DNA of 19,602 nucleotides from Planctomycetota bacterium (GTDB taxonomy: Bacteria; Planctomycetota; Planctomycetia; Pirellulales; Pirellulaceae): positions 1 through 19,602 of the forward strand of contig JAJRVM010000201.1 of NCBI GenBank assembly GCA_024277285.1, given 5' to 3'. A program made the position numbers and the translations under genes. The notes under the pieces were generated by a model. It did not search any database, had not been told where the DNA came from, and saw only the letters and a list, made by a program, of their open reading frames with translations. Every line of letters begins with the position of its first letter. Position 1 is the stretch's first letter. This document shows positions 13,549 through 19,602 of the stretch, piece by piece.

Positions 13549-16500
13549 TTACATTTTGGATGTGGTCCCTGATTCGTTGGGGGGCGTCGAGTCGTTGTCT
13601 TCCTTGCCTCCTGGTTTTTCTGTGGGTGTCTTGGGAATGCCCAGTAGTTCCGCTGTTTCATCGCGTAATTTGTCGTATTGGTCACTAGGGTTCTTTTGCG
13701 TTGCCAATTCCGCGACGAGATGGTCATAATAGGAGCGAGCTTTGTCTGTCTCACCCAGCTGCGCCAGAGCCATTGTCAGATACCACCAACGAGATGTAAG
13801 AGTGGGACTGTCTTCGCCATACCGTTCATTTGCTTGTCGAAGAGCGTGGCTCGCTTCTTTCCACCGGCCCGTGCGATAGAGTGTTCGACCGAATAGGCTC
13901 CAGGCGACTGGTGGGCGAGTTTGTTCAGGTATCGCTGTCAGCAGTGTGACGGCACGCTCAAAAGATTCGTGCGCTTGTTCACGCTTTCCCGTACCTCGCT
14001 GCAATTCACCCAGACGTCGGTGAACGTCCGCCAGACGCAGTTGCGATTTGATGTCGCCGGGATTCTCGGCCACTAGTTGCTTCCGCACCTTTAGCGCCTG
14101 AAGATAGAGCGTGTTCGCGTCGCTCGGCTTGCCGTCCAGTTCTTGCAATTCGCCCATGTTAATGAAGTGATTCCCAAGATAGCTTCTGTATTTGGGAACC
14201 GAAGGGTGCTGCTTAACCACTTTCCGATTGATCTCGATGGCTCTCTTGTAGCTCGTGAGTGCTCCATCGAAGTCCCCGGTTACCTTCTGCAACGTCCCCA
14301 GGTTGTTGAATGAACCCGCCAGTTCGGCTTGATCGTCGGGAATACTGGGATTCTCGGAAGCGATCTGTTGTCGAATCTTGATCGCATTCCGAAAGGAAAC
14401 AAGTGCCTCATCCATTTTCTTAGAATCTCGTTGCAGAGAGCCAGCGCTGTTGTACAGTGCCGCTAACTTTGGCTGGAGACCGTGTGCATGGGGATTCTCG
14501 AACATGCGTTTCTCCTGCAAGCCGATCGCTTTTTGGACTAGCTTGAGTGCCTCCTCCTGTTTGCCGGAGGCCGCTAACATCGAACCCATGTTGAGATATG
14601 CAGTGCTGAGGCGAGACTGGTATTTGGTGACCGTTGGGTGCTTGGCGGCCAGTTCTTCTTGAATACTGACCGACTTGCGCTGCGAAGCGATCGCCTTTGC
14701 CAAATGTCCTTCCGCCTCATACATCAGTGCGACATTATGGTACGCGTTGGCCAAGCCGGCCTGGTAAACGCTTTCTGGACTCGCTTTCACAAGTGAGTCG
14801 TAGATTTCGAATGCCTTACGAAACGAGGCGAGCGCCTCCTTCGGCTTGCCAATGGTGCGCTGCAGAAGGCCGAGGTTGTTGTAATGTCGCGCGAGATAGG
14901 ATTGGTGTTCGAGAATGCGAGGGTTCTGCGCGACGATGCGCGTGCGAATCGTGATGGCGCTCGCATAGGAATCCAGGGCGTCATCGTAGTTCCCCATGGT
15001 TTTCTGAAGATTGCCGAGGTTGTTAAAGGAATTAGCCGCGCCATCTTGATAGACGACGACGCTCGGGTTCATCACCAACAGAGTATTGAAGGCAGTCACC
15101 GCTTTTTGGAGCGCTGCGAGTGCCCCGCTGTAGTCGCGCGCGGATCTCAGCACGACCCCAAGATTGTTGTAGGAGTTGGCCAAGCTGCTTTGGTAGGCGA
15201 GGACCGATGGGTTTTTCGCGACGAGTTGCGCTCGGATTTCAACGCTCTTCCGCAATGAAGCGAGCCCCTCGTCTGGTTTGCCGGTCGACTTCAGTAGCAA
15301 GCCGAAATTATTATGAAAGGTGGCCAGGCTGGCCCAGTACTTGCTGACCGTGGGGTGTTCTTTTACCAACTGTTGGTATATTGCGTCCCCCTTCCTGCAC
15401 GACGCAATTGCTTCCTTCTGTTCGTCCATGGAATGCTGAAGGAATCCCAAGCTGTTGTAAGAGTTGCCTAAGTTGTTGAAATAGTCGCCTTGGTCAGGGT
15501 GTTCGGCTGCGAGCGTTTTCCACACTTGGATGGCCAGCCGAATCGAATTCTCCGCCTCGCTCAGATTCCTGGTATCTCCATACAGACTTCCGAGGCTCCT
15601 GTATATGTGTCCTACTTCCTCTCGATACTTGGGTACGTTGGCGTGTTGGTTAACGAGTCTTAGGGCGATCCGCTTTGCTTGATCATATGAGTTCAACGCA
15701 GCAACTCGGTTTCCCGTCTTCTTCTGCAGCAAACCGACGGCTCGATAGCTTTCAACCAGATTGTCTTCATCGTCCTCGTTACCCGTGTTTCTTACCGCCA
15801 GTGCTTTGCGGATGTCGAGTGCCTTCTGATGCGCTTTCAACGCATCTTTCGTTGAAGCAATTTCCGCCGTTATCTCTCCTACGCGATAGTAGGCATTTGC
15901 CAAGTCTGTTTGCAGGTCCGGGTCGTCGCTTCGCTCGGCAATGAACTGCTGATAGTATTTCAACGCCAGCTCAAGTAAGTCCTTGCGTAGCGGTTGCAAG
16001 CCAGGCGTGTTCAACAGCTTGTCTTCACTGACTTTCGTCAGATACTCATCCACCGCCTCTCGAGCACGCTTGAAGTTCTCATCGGCAATTGTCTTCTGGC
16101 GCTCGGCAACGGCGCGTTGTTTGTCGGCCTCCTTGCGCTGTGCGGTTTCGTTGGCGGCTGCGGTCTCGGCCACGGTGTGCTGTTGCGCGATCAGCACATT
16201 GCTTACCGCCAAGCCGATGGTCGAGATGAGCAAGAAGACCGCGGCCGAAGCGACCAGTGGTTTGTGCCGCCGCGACCACTTGACGATCCGTTGTGGCAGC
16301 GTGGGTGGCTTGGCCTTGATCGGCTCGTCGTTGAGAAACGCCTGCAAGTCGTCGGCCAGCTGTTGAGCGGTTGCGTAACGCTCCTCAGGCTGCTTCGCCA
16401 TCGCGGTCAGTACAATCGTCTCGAGTTCGACCGGGATCGAACGGTCGATACGGCGTGGCGCGACGGGTTCGTCGGCTGTGACGCGTGCCAGCAAGCGTTG

Positions 16501-17619
16501 CTGATCGTCGCCCTCAAACGCCGGCCGGAGCGTCAGCAGCTCGTACAGCGTGACGCCCAGCGAGTAGATGTCGGTGCGTGGGTCGGCAACCTGCCGCTGA
16601 CCGCCAGCCCGTTCCGGTGGCATGTAGCGTATGGTGCCCAAAAAATCGCCGGTCACGGAAACTCCGACATCTCCTTCGATCCGTGCCAGGCCGAAGTCGG
16701 TGATCCAGAGCTTTCCCGATCCATCCAGCATCAAGTTAGCCGGCTTGATGTCGCGATGCAGTACCCCGCGTGAGTGCGCATGCTCCAATCCGTCGGCCGC
16801 TTGGATGCCCAACCGCGCCACGCTGCGATAGAACTCGCTCCCACGCCCGTGGCCTTGAGTCGAGATGCCGGCTTGCGCGTCGCGTTGCGTGTCTGGTGCC
16901 GTACTTGGCTGGTCGCTGGTCGACCGCGCGATCGTGGGGTCGGTACTGCCGATCGCTTGGTCAGACGCAAGCAGCCACTGGTCGTTGTTGGGATTGGTGG
17001 CCCGCGACGTCGCGTCCGCGATCGGAATGTCTTGCAAGTCGCTGACACTGCTAAGATCGCCACTCTTTTCCATCTGTCGCAACTGTCCGATCACGCTTGC
17101 AAGACTCTGGCCTTGGATCATCTGCATGGCGATAAAATGAACGCCCCGTTCGCAGCCGACCGTTTGTACTGGTACGATGTTGGGATGGTTCAGTGTCGCG
17201 GCCGCACGCGCTTCGTTCTTGAATCGAATCAACTGGCGCTCGTCCAGCATTCCCGCGAACGGCAGTATCTTCAATGCGACGGTGCGGCCCAACGACAATT
17301 GCTCGGCTTCATAGACCACGCCCATTCCGCCGCGACCCAATTCGCGCACGATACGGTAGTCGCCCAGTGTGGCCAGCGGGCGCAACGGGTCGGATTCACG
17401 CTGCTGGCCAGCATCTTCGGCAGGTGCCAGCAGGCCGTGAATTATTTCCAGCCCGGGCAAGATGCCGCGCAGATCGTCGGCAATATCCCCATACCGTCGC
17501 GCGAATGCTTCCATGTCCGGTGTCGCACCCGATTTTAGTTCCGCGAGGTACGCCTCCATCGCCTCGGCTAGCTGCTGATCGTTTGAATCGCAACCCTGAT
17601 TGCTTTGAGGAATATCCAT
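13549..17619 (-). CDS. Membrane Ser/Thr protein kinase with C-terminal TPR array
   Basis: ATG 17619 is chosen (GAGG 10 nt upstream; 1356 residues); the frame extends to 17685, which would overlap the sigma gene. Order: helical N-terminal segment (1-86); kinase domain with LGRGGMGVVYEA, catalytic-lobe Lys in VALKIL, HRDIKPANLML, DFGLARIEG and YMPPERAGG, all key residues present. A roughly 80-residue Ser/Thr/Gln-rich insertion precedes the helix before HRD. One membrane segment follows (PLVASAAVFLLISTIGLAVSNVLIA), then a coiled-coil stretch rich in Ala, Glu and Lys. The remaining 800 residues are about 14 TPR-type units of 48 residues plus two shorter ones, probably outside the cytoplasm. It follows the sigma gene by 46 nt, a common planctomycete pairing, and may gate that factor by phosphorylation; inference. 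Confidence 0.93.
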   Translation of the reverse strand: MDIPQSNQGCDSNDQQLAEAMEAYLAELKSGATPDMEAFARRYGDIADDLRGILPGLEIIHGLLAPAEDAGQQRESDPLRPLATLGDYRIVRELGRGGMGVVYEAEQLSLGRTVALKILPFAGMLDERQLIRFKNEARAAATLNHPNIVPVQTVGCERGVHFIAMQMIQGQSLASVIGQLRQMEKSGDLSSVSDLQDIPIADATSRATNPNNDQWLLASDQAIGSTDPTIARSTSDQPSTAPDTQRDAQAGISTQGHGRGSEFYRSVARLGIQAADGLEHAHSRGVLHRDIKPANLMLDGSGKLWITDFGLARIEGDVGVSVTGDFLGTIRYMPPERAGGQRQVADPRTDIYSLGVTLYELLTLRPAFEGDDQQRLLARVTADEPVAPRRIDRSIPVELETIVLTAMAKQPEERYATAQQLADDLQAFLNDEPIKAKPPTLPQRIVKWSRRHKPLVASAAVFLLISTIGLAVSNVLIAQQHTVAETAAANETAQRKEADKQRAVAERQKTIADENFKRAREAVDEYLTKVSEDKLLNTPGLQPLRKDLLELALKYYQQFIAERSDDPDLQTDLANAYYRVGEITAEIASTKDALKAHQKALDIRKALAVRNTGNEDDEDNLVESYRAVGLLQKKTGNRVAALNSYDQAKRIALRLVNQHANVPKYREEVGHIYRSLGSLYGDTRNLSEAENSIRLAIQVWKTLAAEHPDQGDYFNNLGNSYNSLGFLQHSMDEQKEAIASCRKGDAIYQQLVKEHPTVSKYWASLATFHNNFGLLLKSTGKPDEGLASLRKSVEIRAQLVAKNPSVLAYQSSLANSYNNLGVVLRSARDYSGALAALQKAVTAFNTLLVMNPSVVVYQDGAANSFNNLGNLQKTMGNYDDALDSYASAITIRTRIVAQNPRILEHQSYLARHYNNLGLLQRTIGKPKEALASFRKAFEIYDSLVKASPESVYQAGLANAYHNVALMYEAEGHLAKAIASQRKSVSIQEELAAKHPTVTKYQSRLSTAYLNMGSMLAASGKQEEALKLVQKAIGLQEKRMFENPHAHGLQPKLAALYNSAGSLQRDSKKMDEALVSFRNAIKIRQQIASENPSIPDDQAELAGSFNNLGTLQKVTGDFDGALTSYKRAIEINRKVVKQHPSVPKYRSYLGNHFINMGELQELDGKPSDANTLYLQALKVRKQLVAENPGDIKSQLRLADVHRRLGELQRGTGKREQAHESFERAVTLLTAIPEQTRPPVAWSLFGRTLYRTGRWKEASHALRQANERYGEDSPTLTSRWWYLTMALAQLGETDKARSYYDHLVAELATQKNPSDQYDKLRDETAELLGIPKTPTEKPGGKEDNDSTPPNESGTTSKM

Positions 17620-17665
17620 CGGTGTTTGCCTCGTTCTGCGGGTGCATGGCCAACAAACGTCGCGA

Positions 17666-18298
17666 TCAAGCCGGCGACGAGCCATCGCCTGTGTTTAACA
17701 TACCGATCAGGTTTCGCATCGCACGTGCCCAGAGGCAGCGCGCGCTATTGACCGACCGTCCCAGCTGGATGGCGATTTCGCCAAACGTTCTTTCTTCCAG
17801 ATTGTGCAGCACAATTACTTCGCGATGATCGGGCGATAGGTGCGCCATCGCATTGGCCAGAATCACGCCCCGCTCGTGTTGCTGAGCACATTCGCTTGGG
17901 GAGAGATCGCCGGCGACAATCGCGTGAGAAAGCGTTGAGGACGATCGATCGATCACCGAGCGCAGCTCCGCTTCGCGCCGCACGTCGCGTTTGGCATTAC
18001 CCATATAACGCCGTCGTTGAGCGGCTAGGCCATGGACGAGGATTGTCTTGAGCCAACACAGGAACTCGCCTTCCGTGCTGCCTCGAAACTGGTCGAATCC
18101 ACGATGGACCTGCAGATACGCCTCTTGGACGATATCGGATGGATCGACTTTCGGTTGCAGTTCGGCTGGCATGCTCATTCGAACCAACATCGACATGTAG
18201 TTGCGGTACCGCTCGAGCAATTGGCCGAGAGCATCCCCATGGCCCTGCTGTGCCCTTTCCAGCAGCGTCTCTGCACGAGAACGGTCTGGATTACTCAT
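17666..18298 (-). CDS. ECF-type RNA polymerase sigma factor
   Basis: A 210-residue sigma factor with only regions 2 and 4. Region 2 is LLERYRNYMSMLVRM through DPSDIVQEAYLQVHRGFDQFRGSTEGEFLCWLKTIL; region 4 is LSPDHREVIVLHNLEERTFGEIAIQLGRSVNSARCLWARAMRNL, the helix-turn-helix that reads the -35 element. It directs RNA polymerase to a specific regulon. ATG 18298 is chosen because GGGGGAGG lies 8 nt upstream; the frame continues to 18355. No anti-sigma factor gene is next to it. Instead the kinase follows in the same direction, pointing to phosphorylation-based control, as known for several planctomycete-type sigma groups. The target promoters cannot be deduced. Confidence 0.92.
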   Translation of the reverse strand: MSNPDRSRAETLLERAQQGHGDALGQLLERYRNYMSMLVRMSMPAELQPKVDPSDIVQEAYLQVHRGFDQFRGSTEGEFLCWLKTILVHGLAAQRRRYMGNAKRDVRREAELRSVIDRSSSTLSHAIVAGDLSPSECAQQHERGVILANAMAHLSPDHREVIVLHNLEERTFGEIAIQLGRSVNSARCLWARAMRNLIGMLNTGDGSSPA

Positions 18299-18426
18299 GC
18301 ACACTTCCTCCCCCATTACTACAAGATGCCAACCGTGCGTCCAATGAGTCGGCAAAAATAAGAAAAAATGTTATCGGTAGAATGTGTCAAGCTTGCTGCC
18401 ACCCATGATACCCCTTCTGACAACCC

Positions 18427-18665
18427 CCGTGCCACTGCATGCTCGGACGAGTTTTATACTTCGATCGACTTATCACTATCAAACACGCTGCCACCGCACC
18501 GCCGCTCACTGCACGCAGTGCGAACCGCCTCGCCGGTTTCCAATGGTAGCTCGATTGACGCTTCGCACTGCTCAACTTGGCGTTTTCGTTTACGCGTCGG
18601 TTTATCGCGCTTTGTGGGGGGAATGAAGTTGGAACGCGTACGGAATGAGCAGTGGCACGGACGCG
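18427..18665. repeat. Dispersed repeat element, copy 2 (239 bp)
   Basis: Matches copy 1 almost perfectly over its first 24 bases and over the right half (a few substitutions and a 2-bp insertion), with more divergent stretches between. The right end GCAGTGGCACGGACGCG (18649-18665) is identical to copy 1; the left end keeps 12 bases of the inverted repeat (CCGTGCCACTGC, 18427-18438). The central CACTGC-AC-GCAGTG palindrome is present. It ends 8 bases from the stop codon of the RAYT transposase gene. Confidence 0.85.
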
Positions 18666-18673
18666 CGAACTCT

Positions 18674-19255
18674 TCATTCGCCGATGATGTAGATCCGTGG
18701 GAGAGTGCGGTCGACTTTGAGCAGCGGTGAATCAAGACCGGCCCAGTCTCGGGCGCTGGACCATTCCCAGTCTTCGGCCTTTTCGACCAACCCACGTCGA
18801 ACGGGGTTCTGGTGGATGTAGTTGATGACACGGCGGATGGCGACTGGGTCGTCGATATTCTCGTCATATCCCGGGCCGGGTTGCCAGAAGTGGCGGTAGG
18901 TTCGGTTCTTGTTGATGACGGTCAATTTGTCGAGATAGCTGGGCGCATTTCGTTCAATATAGCGTATCGCCTTGGTGCCAACCGGCTTCTTGATCTGGCT
19001 TATGATCGTGCTCATGTCGTATGGTCTCAGGCGTGGAAACAGGAGCAAGTGAACGTGCTCGGGCATGATTACCCATGCCCAAAGATCGAATGCGAATCTA
19101 GTCTGCGCCTCGGCAATCGCATCGACCATCCATCGTCGGGTGCGGTCATTCCCTAACAGCGGCAAGCGGTGGAAACACGAAAAAGTCAAGAAGTGGGCAT
19201 CGCCGGCGACGTTGCGAAATCGGACTTGTTTGCGGTGGCTTTTTCGACGCGACAT
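18674..19255 (-). CDS. REP-associated tyrosine transposase (RAYT, Y1_Tnp family)
   Basis: A 193-residue HUH single-strand transposase. WVIMPEHVHLLLFP carries the metal-binding His-x-His (67, 69); YDMSTIISQIKKPVGTKA follows; the C-terminal INYIHQNPVRRGLVEKAEDWEWSSA holds the presumed catalytic Tyr146 and the NPV signature of RAYT proteins. These enzymes cut and join one strand at REP-type hairpins and are thought to spread REP/REPIN sequences. ATG 19255 has GAAGGAG 8 nt upstream. The gene appears full length with all catalytic residues. It lies between copies 2 and 3 of the window's dispersed repeat, which are therefore its likely substrates. The terminal inverted repeats of that family are longer than usual for this enzyme class, so the link is not proven. 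Confidence 0.9.
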   Translation of the reverse strand: MSRRKSHRKQVRFRNVAGDAHFLTFSCFHRLPLLGNDRTRRWMVDAIAEAQTRFAFDLWAWVIMPEHVHLLLFPRLRPYDMSTIISQIKKPVGTKAIRYIERNAPSYLDKLTVINKNRTYRHFWQPGPGYDENIDDPVAIRRVINYIHQNPVRRGLVEKAEDWEWSSARDWAGLDSPLLKVDRTLPRIYIIGE

Positions 19256-19291
19256 ATGAGCACTCCTTCATGGCGCGAATTCTTCCGATGC

Positions 19292-19341
19292 GAACACTCG
19301 CCAATGCGACTACCTATCAAGTGAATCACCAACGAGTGTTC
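19292..19341. repeat. 9-bp inverted repeat upstream of the transposase gene
   Basis: GAACACTCG (19292-19300) and CGAGTGTTC (19333-19341) are perfect inverted copies with 32 bases between them, about 40 bases before the transposase ATG. It may be part of the control region or a structure bound by the transposase. Confidence 0.4.
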
Positions 19342-19455
19342 AAACCCCTCACGGAAAATGCAAGAAACGCAAGGAAAGTGGAAATTCCAAAGCCCGGTGC
19401 GCCCAGACCCCACGCTAGCAATCGAAAAGAACCTCCTGTTTGAGTGCGGAGTGTT

Positions 19456-19602
19456 GGTGCCACTTGCATGCTCGAACGAGTTCCCCATCCCGATCGATCC
19501 GGCACTACCAACCGCTCAACCATCACACCGTCGTACACTGCACGCAGTGCGAAGCGTCTTGCAACTCCCCATTTGGAAGGTCGACTGACGGCGCGCACTG
19601 CT
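19456..19602. repeat. Dispersed repeat element, copy 3 (cut by the window end)
   Basis: Begins GGTGCCACTTGCATGCTCG, close to the left end of copies 1 and 2. It shares with copy 1 the block CACTACCAACCGCTCAACC and with both copies the palindrome CACTGC-AC-GCAGTG, then continues to the CGCACTGCT block where the window stops. Same orientation as the other two copies. It is more diverged at its left end. Confidence 0.8.

Noticed and set aside
18362..18390. TTGACA (minus strand, 18390-18385) as -35 box for the sigma/kinase operon
   Set aside because: The hexamer is perfect, but at 16-18 nt only a T-run (TTTTTC) is found, not a believable -10 box.
18387..19598. Minus-strand frames of 96 and 90 codons that share the peptide ARRFALRAV
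   Set aside because: They lie mostly inside copies 2 and 3 of the dispersed repeat; the similarity reflects the repeat DNA, and copy 1 carries a stop in the same frame.

Overview
The window looks like chromosomal DNA of a planctomycete, probably of the Pirellula/Rhodopirellula type. Evidence: an ECF sigma factor gene directly followed by a giant membrane-anchored Ser/Thr kinase whose C-terminus is a long array of 48-residue TPR-type repeats; stand-alone sulfotransferase and ICMT-family genes; fairly GC-rich DNA with many non-coding gaps full of short palindromes; and a dispersed repeat family with a REP-associated (RAYT) transposase. The assignment rests on gene style only.

Layout. (1) 1-2172 (+): 3' part of a HerA/VirD4-like ATPase gene whose start lies before the window. 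(2) 2285-2967 (-): a VapBC-type toxin-antitoxin pair with a 4-nt overlap and a promoter/operator that predicts a leaderless antitoxin mRNA. (3) 2968-3410: non-coding, with imperfect repeats. (4) 3411-11920: the most interesting block. A divergent gene group encodes an adenylate-forming acyl ligase (-), an acyl carrier protein (+), a small CAT/E2-fold acyltransferase (+), an integral-membrane ICMT-type methyltransferase (+) and a PAPS sulfotransferase (+). Two paralogous secreted alpha/beta-hydrolase-like proteins sit at its edges: 3411-4925, behind the ligase in the same direction, and 11198-11920, convergent with the sulfotransferase. The first carries a roughly 290-residue polycationic tail. 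(5) 12370-13278 (+): an uncharacterised protein with two Cys-rich zinc-binding regions. (6) 13549-18298 (-): the sigma factor/TPR-kinase signalling operon. (7) 18427-19602: RAYT transposase gene between two copies of a repeat of about 240 bp; a third copy lies at 13281-13523.

Inferred joint function of block 4: the ligase activates a carboxylic acid and loads the carrier protein, the CAT-fold enzyme moves the acyl group to an acceptor, the membrane methyltransferase and the sulfotransferase decorate the product, and the exported hydrolases may process or sense it outside the cytoplasm. No product is assigned. The combination is the best candidate here for an undescribed system. All start sites were judged by eye from Shine-Dalgarno sequences and signal peptides; no searches were run.
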